Source: CAIUPE01 sp037131735 | GTDB lineage: Bacteria; Pseudomonadota; Alphaproteobacteria; Rhizobiales; Beijerinckiaceae | Direction: 5' to 3' | Assembly (NCBI GenBank): GCA_037131735.1 | Contig: JBAXQM010000005.1 | Coordinates: 62,001-126,000, forward strand | DNA length: 64,000 bases | Shown: positions 25,218 to 33,826 of the stretch, in pieces | How the letters are laid out: every line of letters begins with the position of its first letter | Numbering within the stretch: the stretch's first letter is position 1 | The notes under the pieces: model-generated | Databases searched by the model: none | What the model saw: only the letters and a program-made list of their open reading frames with translations | Told to the model about the DNA's origin: nothing | Program-made: the position numbers and the translations under genes

Positions 25218-26405
25218 TCAGTCGCGTGTCGGCTTTAACAGCGGAATTGCCAGAAGAATCATCGATGCCGCTAAGCCCGAGAGCAGAAAGGCGCTGTCCG
25301 CGCCCTTTGCGTCCCATAGCCATCCCGTCAGTGCATTGCCGAGGAGCATCGCTACCCCGCTTGCAAGATTGAACAGGCCGAACGCCGTGCCGCGCAAATC
25401 CATGGGGGCGGCATCGGCAATAAATGTTGCGAGCAAGCCTTGCGTAAGTGCGAGATGAACACCCCATAGCGCAATGCCGAGGGCAACGCCCCAAAGCGAT
25501 GACGCTAGCGACAGGCTCAGCGCCGCGCTCGTGAGCGCAATGATTCCAATGGCCAACACCATGCGGCGCGAGAGGCGATCAGACAGCGCGCCTGCGGGCC
25601 AAGCCAAAACCGAATAGACAATATTCATCGCAATCAGAACAAAAGGCGCGAAAGCGAGCGGGAGGCCAAGATCAGACGCGCGCAAGATCAAGAAGGCATC
25701 GGACACACGCGCAAAAGATAATACCGCGCTGATGCCCAACGCCATCCAAAACGCCGTCGGCATTATGCTTAAAGCCGCGCGCGAGAGCGGAAATCCTTTT
25801 GCTGTGCCTTTGGTTATGTTTGTCTCGGGCACAAACACAAATAAGACCGCCACCGATAAAAATGCCGGAATACAGGCAATCCAAAAAACCAGAGTGAAAT
25901 CATTAGAAGCGAAAAGCATGAGCCCCATTGCGATGAGAGGGCCCAGAAAAGCACCAATTGAATCGAGAGACTGGCGTAACCCGAACGCTTCACCACGGCG
26001 ATCAAGGGGCGCGAGATCGGCAACAAGCGCATCGCGTGGTGCGCCGCGTATGCCTTTGCCGATGCGATCAATGAATCGCGCCGCAATGATGATGCTGAGC
26101 GAAGACGCAAGCGGAAAGAGCGGTTTTGTTAACGCCGCGAGTCCGTAACCGAGAAGTGCTAGTGTTTTGCGTTTGCCGGTGATGTCTGAGATGACGCCTG
26201 AAAAGAGTTTGACGATCAGCGCGGTCGCTTCCGCAATCCCTTCAATCAAACCAACGGCAAACACACCTGCGCCCAGTGTGCCGGTGATATAGAGGGGTAA
26301 AAACGCATGAATCATCTCGGAAGAGACATCCATAAAGAGGCTCGTGAAGCCAAGCGCCCAGATAGCCGCAGGGAGGGGAGCGGAGAACAGGGTAAACCGT
26401 TTCAT
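25218..26405 (-). CDS. MFS transporter
   Basis: 395 residues from the ATG at 26405 (MKRFTLFSAPLPAAIW, AGGGA upstream); an earlier ATG in frame at 26444 would overlap the GNAT stop. About twelve membrane segments. The loop-2 motif GVISDITGKRKTLALLGYG and GALSDRLSRRMVLAIG in the second half are major facilitator signatures. Family with no obvious substrate; drug or metabolite efflux is possible. It ends 88 bases before the tRNA on the same strand. Confidence 0.86.
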   Translation of the reverse strand: MKRFTLFSAPLPAAIWALGFTSLFMDVSSEMIHAFLPLYITGTLGAGVFAVGLIEGIAEATALIVKLFSGVISDITGKRKTLALLGYGLAALTKPLFPLASSLSIIIAARFIDRIGKGIRGAPRDALVADLAPLDRRGEAFGLRQSLDSIGAFLGPLIAMGLMLFASNDFTLVFWIACIPAFLSVAVLFVFVPETNITKGTAKGFPLSRAALSIMPTAFWMALGISAVLSFARVSDAFLILRASDLGLPLAFAPFVLIAMNIVYSVLAWPAGALSDRLSRRMVLAIGIIALTSAALSLSLASSLWGVALGIALWGVHLALTQGLLATFIADAAPMDLRGTAFGLFNLASGVAMLLGNALTGWLWDAKGADSAFLLSGLAASMILLAIPLLKPTRD

Positions 26406-26440
26406 GGCCATCCCTATGGCATGATTGATATCAAGCGGCA

Positions 26441-27004
26441 TCAAAAATGAGACGTTATGTTTCTCGGAGAGGGCGGCCTATTTTCGATCTTCTCAATCGT
26501 GTTGGCTTTCCCGAAGTGTCGGTAAACCAAATCGGTTGAATCAGGCCTTTTGGCCGTAGCGTCGCGCTTTGCCCCAAGGCGCTCGGCAAGTTTGGCTGAT
26601 CTTATATTTTCTGGATCAATATAGCTAACGAGTGTTTCAAGATGTCGGGTCTTGTACGCCCAGTCGCGCAAAGCTAACGCGGCCTCATAGGCGATGCTTT
26701 GACCTTCCGCCTCCTGATACACGAACCAACCAAGTTCCCATTCCGGAAAAAGCGGCCCGTAATTAATGCCGACTTGTCCGAGGCACTTGCCAGTAGCGGT
26801 ATCCTCGATCATCAGCGCGCCGCAGCCAAATAGGCTCCATTGGGCGTGATCGGCGCAAAACATTCCCCACGCCATCGATTTCGAGAACGGGCCGCCGATA
26901 TACATCGCCCGATCCGACGCCATGAGACCGTGATAGGCATCCCAATCCGTCGCATTCATCGGGCGTAGGGTCAGGCGGGCAGTGTTTAAAGTTGGAATTG
27001 TCAT
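26441..27004 (-). CDS. GNAT-family N-acetyltransferase (RimJ/RimL-like)
   Basis: 187 residues from the ATG at 27004. MTIPTLNTARLTLRPMNATDWDAY is the classic RimJ/RimL-type start; CLGQVGINYGPLFPEWELGWFV and AALALRDWAYKTRHLETLVSYIDPENIRSAKLAERLGA form the acetyl-CoA-binding region and the NxxS turn. The open frame continues upstream against ettA on the other strand and is not used. Acetylates an amino group of a protein or small molecule; target unknown. Confidence 0.88.
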   Translation of the reverse strand: MTIPTLNTARLTLRPMNATDWDAYHGLMASDRAMYIGGPFSKSMAWGMFCADHAQWSLFGCGALMIEDTATGKCLGQVGINYGPLFPEWELGWFVYQEAEGQSIAYEAALALRDWAYKTRHLETLVSYIDPENIRSAKLAERLGAKRDATAKRPDSTDLVYRHFGKANTIEKIENRPPSPRNITSHF

Positions 27005-27154
27005 ATTTTCTAGCTCTGGATCCCTTTTGCAACAATTTGATGTCGAATTAGCCGCGTAAAGGGTGCCCGATTGAGAGAATCCTTGCTCCCGGGGGACCGT
27101 ATCGTTACATACGGGCCCAATCGATTTCCCCCTTGAAGTGGAGCGTTCGGCGTT

Positions 27155-28813
27155 ATGGCGCGGCAATTTATCTATCATATGCAGGGTCTTACGAAGACCT
27201 GGCCCGGCGGCAAAAAGGTTTTGGACAATATCCATTTGTCCTTCTATCCGGATGCGAAAATCGGTGTGCTCGGCGTCAACGGCTCGGGTAAATCGACGCT
27301 CCTCAAAATCATGGCCGGTATCGACAAGGAATTTGTCGGCGAAGGCTGGGTCGCAGACGGCGCGCGCGTGGGCTATCTCGCGCAAGAACCGCCGCTTGAT
27401 GACGCGCTCGATGTGCGTGGCAATGTGATGCTCGGTGTCGCCGCTCAAAAAGCTGTGCTCGATCGCTACAACGAACTCGCGATGAATTACTCGGACGAGA
27501 CCGCGGACGAGATGATGAAGTTGCAAGACGAGATTGAAGCCAAGGGGCTTTGGGATCTCGATTCAAAAGTTGATCAGGCGATGGATGCTTTGCGTTGCCC
27601 GCCGGACGATGCAGATGTGACAAAGCTTTCGGGCGGTGAACGTCGCCGCGTAGCGCTTTGCCAACTCTTGCTTGCGCAGCCAGAATTGCTGCTGCTTGAC
27701 GAACCGACCAACCATCTCGACGCGGAAACCGTCTCATGGCTTGAAGGTCATTTGCGCACCTATCCGGGTGCAATTTTGATCGTCACCCATGACCGTTACT
27801 TCCTCGACAATGTGACGGGCTGGATTTTGGAACTCGATCGCGGTCGCGGTATTCCTTACGAAGGTAATTACACGAGCTGGCTCGCACAGAAGCAGAAGCG
27901 CTTGATCCAGGAAGGTCGTGAATCCGAGTCGCAACAAAAAGCACTCGAGCGCGAACAGGAATGGATTTCGCAAAGTCCGAAAGCGCGTCAGGCCAAATCA
28001 AAAGCGCGTATCCAGCGCTATGATGATCTCGTCCAGAAGCAGAATGATCGTGCATCGGGTCCGTCTGTGGCGCAGATCATTATTCCGGTGGCCGAACGCT
28101 TGGGTAACAACGTCATTGATTTTGACGGTCTGTCGAAAGGCTATGGCGACAAGCTGTTGATCGATAATCTCACCTTCAAATTGCCGCCCGGTGGCATTGT
28201 TGGTGTGATCGGTCCGAACGGTGCGGGTAAGACCACGCTCTTCCGCATGATTACCGGCCAAGAAAAGCCGGACAACGGTACGATCACCATCGGTGAATCG
28301 GTGCAGCTCGGTTATGTCGATCAGTCGCGTGATGCGTTGGATGCCAACAAAACCGTCTGGGAAGAAATTTCTGGCGGCAATGAAATCATCTATCTCGGCA
28401 AGCGCGAAATCAATTCGCGCGGCTATTGCTCGACCTTCAATTTCAAGGGCGGCGACCAGCAGAAAAAAGTTGGTATGCTTTCGGGCGGTGAGCGCAACCG
28501 CGTCCATCTTGCAAAAATGTTGAAGAGCGGTGCGAATGTGTTGCTGCTCGACGAACCCACCAATGATCTCGACGTCGAAACCCTGCGCGCATTGGAAGAA
28601 GCTTTAGAAGATTTCGCCGGTTGCGCTGTGATCATCTCGCATGATCGCTTCTTCCTCGATCGTATCGCCACACATATGCTCGCTTTTGAAGGCGACAGCC
28701 ATGTTGAATGGTTCGAAGGCAATTTCGCCGATTACGAAGAAGACAAAAAGAGACGCCTCGGAATCGATTCAACAATTCCGAAGCGCATCAAATATAAGAA
28801 GCTGACGCGATAA
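27155..28813 (+). CDS. ettA: Energy-dependent translational throttle protein, ABC-F
   Basis: 552 residues with two ABC domains in one chain and no membrane segments. Walker A sequences are GVNGSGKSTLL near residue 40 and GPNGAGKTTLF near residue 355; the signatures are LSGGERRRVALC and LSGGERNRVHLA; both Walker B regions end LLDEPTNHLD or LLDEPTNDLD. The start MARQFIYHMQGLTKTWPGGKKVLDNI and the inserted arm after the first Walker B identify EttA rather than Uup or other ABC-F proteins. It binds the ribosomal E site and couples initiation to ATP level. Transcribed alone, followed by an inverted-repeat element. Confidence 0.96.
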   Translation: MARQFIYHMQGLTKTWPGGKKVLDNIHLSFYPDAKIGVLGVNGSGKSTLLKIMAGIDKEFVGEGWVADGARVGYLAQEPPLDDALDVRGNVMLGVAAQKAVLDRYNELAMNYSDETADEMMKLQDEIEAKGLWDLDSKVDQAMDALRCPPDDADVTKLSGGERRRVALCQLLLAQPELLLLDEPTNHLDAETVSWLEGHLRTYPGAILIVTHDRYFLDNVTGWILELDRGRGIPYEGNYTSWLAQKQKRLIQEGRESESQQKALEREQEWISQSPKARQAKSKARIQRYDDLVQKQNDRASGPSVAQIIIPVAERLGNNVIDFDGLSKGYGDKLLIDNLTFKLPPGGIVGVIGPNGAGKTTLFRMITGQEKPDNGTITIGESVQLGYVDQSRDALDANKTVWEEISGGNEIIYLGKREINSRGYCSTFNFKGGDQQKKVGMLSGGERNRVHLAKMLKSGANVLLLDEPTNDLDVETLRALEEALEDFAGCAVIISHDRFFLDRIATHMLAFEGDSHVEWFEGNFADYEEDKKRRLGIDSTIPKRIKYKKLTR

Positions 28814-28820
28814 ACTCTTT

Positions 28821-28940
28821 CCGTCATTGCGAGCGGGAGCGAAGCAATCCAGCTGATGATTAGTGTTAAAGCGCAACGTCTCAACTGCGCCTTATCCTAA
28901 ATCTCCAACTGGATTGCTTCGCGTTCGCTCGCAATGACGG
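28821..28940. repeat. 120-base inverted-repeat element downstream of ettA
   Basis: Left arm at 28821-28852 starts CCGTCATTGCGAGCG and ends GCGAAGCAATCCAG; the right arm at 28909-28940 is its reverse complement in 29 of 32 positions. The arms are separated by 56 bases. This has the form of a small palindromic intergenic repeat (a GCAATGACG / GAAGCAATCC family that is common in many proteobacteria), not of a gene. It may act as terminator between ettA and the convergent doxX gene. No second copy was noticed in this window. Confidence 0.8.
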
Positions 28941-28949
28941 CGGCTTCTT

Positions 28950-29336
28950 TTACTTAGAACGTCCATCAAACGACCAGCCGCCTGCGCCGTTCACGACAAG
29001 CGAGAGGAAGCCGCCGGCGATGGCGAGGTTCTTCAGGAAATTGATAGCCTGCATCTGATCGGCGAAATTGTTGTGAAACAAAGCGCCTGAAAGCACGCAG
29101 AAGCCGGCGAGCAGCAACGCAACGATGCGTGTCTGGAAGCCGATGAGAATCAAAATGCCGCCGCCCAATTCAAGCAGGATCGTGGGCCAGACAAGAAATG
29201 CTGGCAATCCGACCGAGCCCATATAGCCAGCGGTTCCTGCGGGATCCTGCAATTTGCCCCAACCGGCAACGATGAAAATCAGAGCGAGTAAAAGGCGGGA
29301 CGCAACCGACGCGATATTTGACAATGTGCCAGTCAT
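28950..29336 (-). CDS. DoxX-family membrane protein
   Basis: 128 residues, four predicted membrane segments. RLLLALIFIVAGWGKLQDPAGTAGYMGSVGLPAFL is the standard DoxX N-terminal segment (G-x-x-K), and LLAGFCVLSGALFHNNF follows. A strong AAAGGAG ribosome site precedes the ATG. Members are associated with oxidative or thiol stress and with quinone chemistry but the reaction is unclear. Its upstream region has a group of TTGCA/TGCAA words that may be an operator. Confidence 0.88.
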   Translation of the reverse strand: MTGTLSNIASVASRLLLALIFIVAGWGKLQDPAGTAGYMGSVGLPAFLVWPTILLELGGGILILIGFQTRIVALLLAGFCVLSGALFHNNFADQMQAINFLKNLAIAGGFLSLVVNGAGGWSFDGRSK

Positions 29337-29415
29337 GAAAAGCTCCTTTAAAAAATGTCAGACCCAACGGAAGGAGAGTCAACTTGTCTCTATAGGGCGA
29401 GGTGACAAACTTAAA

Positions 29416-29451
29416 TTGCACGATGTCCAGTTGCAACTTGCATGAATGCAA
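29416..29451. promoter_or_regulatory. Clustered TTGCA/TGCAA palindromes upstream of doxX
   Basis: TTGCA at 29416, the palindrome AGTTGCAACT at 29429-29438, and TTGCATGAATGCAA (six-base arms, two-base spacer) at 29438-29451, all in 36 bases, about 80-115 bases upstream of doxX. Four half-sites of one word in regular order suggest a regulator-binding region; the regulator is unknown. Confidence 0.45.
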
Positions 29452-29487
29452 AACCGAAAAATCTAATTCACAGTTATACGCGCTGAA

Positions 29488-30765
29488 TTAGGAGCCCATC
29501 AACACATAGGTTGCTGCGCTTGTGACGATCGCGGCGAGATTGATCGCAGCGACGCGCCATCCCGTTGCGTTACCGCCAGCAAAACCCGCGAGCACCGCTT
29601 TGGTTATTGTATTGGTCAGTGCGGCAATCAGAATGCCGTCGGCGACGATACCCAAATCAGCAGAAGGTTCCACCATGCGCGCGAGCGACAGCGTAATCGC
29701 ATCGACATCGGCAATACCAGCGATAGCCGACACACTGAAGAGCGCTTCTGAGCCAAAGTTGCGCGCGGCCAATGTCGAGAGCATGAGGATCACACCAATG
29801 AAAAGTGCAAAGCGTAAGGCCGAGCCGACATCGAAGGGATTTTTCCAGATCAATTCATCATGCGAGCGTTTTGTGCCGGTGGATACAAGCACGGTGCCAA
29901 TGACGGCCTGAATCACAGCAGCGGAAAACATCATCGGTAAAAGCGTAACCAGTAGCGCGTGATTAAACACGCCGACGATAAATAGAATCCGCAAACACAT
30001 GATCGCGCCTGCAAGCGCAATCGCGCCGACCATAACCAGACGATCGCTTTCATTATCTTTAGACAGGCGTGCGAAATTCAAAGTCGCAGCGGTTGAGGAG
30101 ACGAGACCGCCCGCAAGCGCCGCAATCATCACACCGCGTCGTTCGCCTAAGAGTCGAATGCCGATATAGCCGATGAATGAAATCGCGCAGACAAATATTG
30201 CAAGTTCCCAAATGCGCGCGGGATTAAGCGTGTCCCATGGATCAATCGTGCGATCTGGCAAAAGCGGTAACAGTAGAAAACTCATCGTCACGAGAATGAG
30301 CACCGCGCGCAATTCAATCCAATCGAGTTGGCGCAGAAATCCATGCAATGTTGATTTCAAGGCAAGAAGGACAACGGTTGCTGTGGCGGCTGCGGCGGCA
30401 AGTCCCGGCTCGCCGATCACGGACAGTGCGCCTAAAAGAAAAGCCATCAATCCGGCGACCGCACCGGTGGCACTGAAATTTTTCTCATCACGTGCTTCGA
30501 GCCAATGAAACATCGCCGTCACACCGGCAAAGCCCAGAAACGCAAAACCGATTACAAGCGGGGTTGTGTGTAAGCCGATCAGGGCCGCGATGCCGCCGAG
30601 CAAGCCGGAGATCGCATGCGTGCGAAAGCCCGCAGCGCGTTCACCTTCTCGTTCATCGCGTGCGCTCCATCCGCGTTCAAGACCGATCAAAAGACCAATG
30701 GCGAGCGCGACGATGAGCCGGGAGAGGGGTTGTTCGGGCGAGAAGAGCGTTTGAATATCAGGCAT
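29488..30765 (-). CDS. MgtC/SapB-type membrane protein with DUF4010
   Basis: 425 residues, strongly hydrophobic. The first 150 residues match the MgtC/SapB domain (ALAIGLLIGLERGWSARDEREGERAAGFRTHAISGLLGG, with the conserved ERG and RT-x-L/I). The remaining 270 residues form a DUF4010-like array of membrane helices ending ALTNTITKAVLAGFAGG. MgtC domains are tied to growth in low magnesium, but DUF4010 fusions are uncharacterised. Divergent from the EamA gene. Confidence 0.85.
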   Translation of the reverse strand: MPDIQTLFSPEQPLSRLIVALAIGLLIGLERGWSARDEREGERAAGFRTHAISGLLGGIAALIGLHTTPLVIGFAFLGFAGVTAMFHWLEARDEKNFSATGAVAGLMAFLLGALSVIGEPGLAAAAATATVVLLALKSTLHGFLRQLDWIELRAVLILVTMSFLLLPLLPDRTIDPWDTLNPARIWELAIFVCAISFIGYIGIRLLGERRGVMIAALAGGLVSSTAATLNFARLSKDNESDRLVMVGAIALAGAIMCLRILFIVGVFNHALLVTLLPMMFSAAVIQAVIGTVLVSTGTKRSHDELIWKNPFDVGSALRFALFIGVILMLSTLAARNFGSEALFSVSAIAGIADVDAITLSLARMVEPSADLGIVADGILIAALTNTITKAVLAGFAGGNATGWRVAAINLAAIVTSAATYVLMGS

Positions 30766-30851
30766 GGATAGAGTGTCGGCACTAAAACCTCATGCCGTCA
30801 ATCCGGCAAATGCTCTTTCGGATCAGTGATCGCTCCTATAAAGAGCCCCGC

Positions 30852-31739
30852 ATGATTAAAGCTCTCTCGCGCGAGTCCCTCGGACTTCTCCTCGGTACCA
30901 TTGGCGTTATCATCTTCGGGGTGACGCTGCCCATGACACGTATCGCGGTTCAGTCACTTGATCCGTGGTTTGTCACAAGCGGGCGCGCTGCGCTTGCGGG
31001 TTTGGTGGCGGTTGTGGTGCTGACGATTCTTCGTCGCCCTTGGCCAAACTGGAATGAAATCGTGCCGCTCAGCATCGGCGCCTTTTTCACAATCATCGGA
31101 TTTCCCGGCTGCACGGGCTTTGCGATGCAGCTCGTGCCCGCCTCGCATGGCGGCGTGGTGCTTGGCATTCTGCCTTTAGTGGTTGCTCTTTTTGGCGCTT
31201 TATCTTCGGGCGACAGACCGTCTCTTGGCTTTTGGCTCTCGGCGCTCGTGGGCGCGGGATTGGTTGTTGGATTTTCGCTGCGCGATGAGGCGGGCCAGCT
31301 CGGGCTCGGCGATCTTTTATTGCTTGGCGCGGTACTGAGCGCAGCTGCCGGTTACACGGCGTTCAACCGTGTCGCGCGGACGCGTGCGGGATGGGAAGTC
31401 GTCTCCTGGGCCGTGGTGATCGGACTTCCGGTCACCATCCCGGTCGCTTTCCTCACGGCACCGATTTCACCTGCTACCATTCCTCTCACACATTGGGGCG
31501 CTTTTCTCTATTTGGGACTGATGAGCCAATATATCGGCTTTTTCTTCTGGAACTCGGGTCTCGCCATTGGTGGGCAGGCGCGGGTGAGCCAGACGCAACT
31601 GCTTCAGGCCTTCGTCACTTTGGCCACGGCCGCCCTGATTAATGGCGAAAGCGTCGATATCTGGACTTGGATTTTTGCTATTGCCGTTGTCGCGTCGGTG
31701 CTTGTGGGGCGCCGGGCCAAGATTATCCGGGGACAATAG
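30852..31739 (+). CDS. EamA/DMT-family transporter
   Basis: 295 residues from the ATG at 30852, with AAGAG upstream; the earlier in-frame ATG at 30792 adds a polar stretch that does not resemble the family. Ten membrane segments in two EamA repeats: GVTLPMTRIAVQSLDPWFVTSGRAALAG in the first half and LIYLGLMSQYIGFFFWNSGLA-like (here FLYLGLMSQYIGFFFWNSGL) in the second. Likely exports a metabolite or amino acid. Cargo unknown. Confidence 0.86.
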   Translation: MIKALSRESLGLLLGTIGVIIFGVTLPMTRIAVQSLDPWFVTSGRAALAGLVAVVVLTILRRPWPNWNEIVPLSIGAFFTIIGFPGCTGFAMQLVPASHGGVVLGILPLVVALFGALSSGDRPSLGFWLSALVGAGLVVGFSLRDEAGQLGLGDLLLLGAVLSAAAGYTAFNRVARTRAGWEVVSWAVVIGLPVTIPVAFLTAPISPATIPLTHWGAFLYLGLMSQYIGFFFWNSGLAIGGQARVSQTQLLQAFVTLATAALINGESVDIWTWIFAIAVVASVLVGRRAKIIRGQ

Positions 31740-31778
31740 GCCCCATCTCAAAATTCGGCTTGCGCTTCTTATTTTGAT

Positions 31779-31800
31779 GACATAAAGATATGTTTATGTC
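31779..31800. promoter_or_regulatory. 22-base palindrome, probable operator of the arsR-metF operon
   Basis: GACATAAA and TTTATGTC are perfect 8-base inverted arms around GATATG, ending 28 bases before the regulator start. Paired, 8-base AT-rich arms with a 6-base spacer suit an ArsR-type dimer. The arrangement implies the ArsR-methyltransferase fusion represses itself and metF. Confidence 0.6.
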
Positions 31801-31827
31801 TTTCTAATGAGGCGAAGAGGCCTGCCG

Positions 31828-32832
31828 ATGGGACCGCAAACACTCTCTCTCCCCATGACGCTTGAAGCGCTTGTCGGCGCGTTACGCGCGGCGGGGGAAG
31901 ATACCCGCATTCGGATCTTGGCTCTTCTCGCCGAGGGCGAGCTCACCGTTTCGGACCTCACGGATATTCTAGGTCAATCACAACCCCGCGTGTCGCGTCA
32001 TTTAAAATTGATGGTCGAGGCGGGTTTGATTCAGCGCAGCCGCGAAGGCGCATGGGCCTTTTTCAGTGTTGCTGATCGGGATCCCGCGGGCGGTCTCGTG
32101 CGCGCGCTTGTGCAACGCATTGATGCGAGTGATGCGGTGTTGCGCGGTGACCGCGATCGTTTGCGCGCTGTTCGCGCCAATCGCGCTGAAGCGGCGGCTG
32201 CGTATTTCTCCAAACATGCGGATGAGTGGGACAAGATCCGCTCTCTTCATGCGCCGGATGCGGTGGTTGAGGACGCCTTACGTGCGGCCATTGGTGAAAC
32301 AGCTTTCGGCGCGATGCTTGATTTGGGTACGGGCACAGGGCGCATGATCTCTTTGTTCGGTCCGCAAGCGCGTCGTCGTGTGGGTGTTGATGCGAGCCAC
32401 GCGATGTTGGCGGTCGCGCGTGCTAATCTTGAGCGCGAAGGCATGCGGCCCGTTGAATTGCGGCAAGGCGATATTTATGCGCTGCCGGTTGAGCGCGATT
32501 CATTCGATCTCGTGATTTTACATCAGGTCTTGCACTTTCTTGATGATCCTGCGCGCGCCATTCGGGAGGCTGCGCAGGCTTTGGCTCCAGGCGGACGCAT
32601 GTTGATTGTCGACTTCGCGCCGCATGATCTCGAATTTTTACGTGAGACGCAGGCGCATGTGCGTCTTGGTTTTTCTGTGGCTCAAATTGATGGCTGGCTC
32701 GCTGAAGCGGGTCTTCGTGGCGAGCGTCGACGTGATATCGCGCCACCCGTGAAAGGGGGCGCGCATTTAACGGTGTCGATTGTTGTGGCGCGCGATCCGC
32801 GTCCGAGAAAATCTCAAGAGGAGATAAGCTGA
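31828..32832 (+). CDS. ArsR-type regulator fused to SAM-dependent methyltransferase
   Basis: 334 residues from the ATG at 31828 (GAAGAGG 7 bases upstream). Residues 1-100 form an ArsR winged helix (LEALVGALRAAGEDTRIRILALLAEGELTVSDLTDILGQSQPRVSRHLKLM). Residues 130-334 are a class I SAM methyltransferase: DLGTGTGRMISLFG, VGVDASHAM and DLVILHQVLHFLDD. No metal-binding Cys pair of classical ArsR is seen in the HTH region, so the sensor may be SAM or SAH itself. It overlaps metF by a base at TGATG. Fused regulators next to metF are common in this class and probably tune methionine or SAM synthesis. Confidence 0.88.
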   Translation: MGPQTLSLPMTLEALVGALRAAGEDTRIRILALLAEGELTVSDLTDILGQSQPRVSRHLKLMVEAGLIQRSREGAWAFFSVADRDPAGGLVRALVQRIDASDAVLRGDRDRLRAVRANRAEAAAAYFSKHADEWDKIRSLHAPDAVVEDALRAAIGETAFGAMLDLGTGTGRMISLFGPQARRRVGVDASHAMLAVARANLEREGMRPVELRQGDIYALPVERDSFDLVILHQVLHFLDDPARAIREAAQALAPGGRMLIVDFAPHDLEFLRETQAHVRLGFSVAQIDGWLAEAGLRGERRRDIAPPVKGGAHLTVSIVVARDPRPRKSQEEIS

Positions 32833-33743
32833 TGATTTCGACCGTATCAGCCCGCATGAGTCGTGATGTTACGCCGAAGCAGATTCGGGCATCTTTTGAA
32901 TTTTTTCCGCCTAAATCACCGGAAGCCGATGCCGCTTTGTGGAATACAATTCGTCGTATTGAGCCGCTTGATCCGGCATTTGTATCGGTGACTTATGGCG
33001 CAGGCGGTACAACACGCGAACGCACATTGGATACTGTCAAGCGGCTTGTGCGTGAAACATCATTAAAGCCAGCCGCGCATTTCACCTGTGTAGGTGCATC
33101 GAAGCAGGACATCGATGAAACGCTTGAGGCATTTATCGCTGCCGGTGTTCGTCACATCGTAGCGTTGCGCGGCGATCCGCAAGGCGGAATTGGCACGCGC
33201 TACGAACCGCATCCGGATGGTTATGCGCAAACCGCTGATCTCGTTGCCTCCATTCGTGCGAAAGGAGATATCGAAGTATCGGTGTCAGCCTATCCCGAGA
33301 AACATCCGGAAAGCGAAAATTTCGAGTCTGATCTTGATGCGCTCAAAGCCAAGATTGATGCAGGGGCAACACGCGCCATCACGCAATTCTTTTTCGATAA
33401 TGATGTCTATTTCCGTTATCTCGACAAAGTGCGCGCGCGCGGCATTACAATTCCAATTGTACCGGGAATTTTGCCGGTCGAGAATTTCGCACAGACCGCT
33501 CAATTTACTGCCAAAGCGGGAGCCAGTATTCCGGACTGGTTTGCCCAGCGCTTTGATGGCTTAGAGCAAGATCGCGAAACGCGGCGTCTCGTGGCCGCAG
33601 CGGTAGCTGCTGAACAAGTCTTTGATCTTCTTGATCGCGGCGTATCGGATTTTCATTTCTATACGATGAATCGCGCTGATCTTGCTTATGCCATCGCGCA
33701 TCTCTTGGGCTTGCGTCCGGCATCCCTGTCGCAAGCCGCCTGA
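32832..33743 (+). CDS. metF: 5,10-methylenetetrahydrofolate reductase
   Basis: 303 residues, the usual length of bacterial MetF, an FAD-dependent TIM barrel. FEFFPPKSPEAD, VTYGAGGTTRERTLDTV, AHFTCVGAS, HIVALRGDPQGG, AITQFFFDNDVYFRYLDKVR and IPIVPGILPV are all family blocks. It makes 5-methyl-tetrahydrofolate for methionine synthesis in the cytoplasm. Translation is coupled to the ArsR-methyltransferase gene and is probably controlled by the palindrome at 31779. Confidence 0.97.
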   Translation: MISTVSARMSRDVTPKQIRASFEFFPPKSPEADAALWNTIRRIEPLDPAFVSVTYGAGGTTRERTLDTVKRLVRETSLKPAAHFTCVGASKQDIDETLEAFIAAGVRHIVALRGDPQGGIGTRYEPHPDGYAQTADLVASIRAKGDIEVSVSAYPEKHPESENFESDLDALKAKIDAGATRAITQFFFDNDVYFRYLDKVRARGITIPIVPGILPVENFAQTAQFTAKAGASIPDWFAQRFDGLEQDRETRRLVAAAVAAEQVFDLLDRGVSDFHFYTMNRADLAYAIAHLLGLRPASLSQAA

Positions 33744-33826
33744 CATTATAAACACGCAGTTACACGGATGCCCGTGACAGGCGCGCTACGCTAGGCTTCG
33801 TTATTGGAAGCGGGCGGATCGGCGCG

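Noticed and set aside
27005..27526. N-terminal extension of the GNAT frame, up to 361 residues, on the minus strand
   Set aside because: The extra part runs antisense through ettA and has no protein family resemblance; MTIPTLNTARLTLRP at 27004 is the normal start.
32700..32832. SAM riboswitch ahead of metF
   Set aside because: metF is directly coupled to the upstream gene with no leader; no riboswitch-like structure was seen before the operon either.
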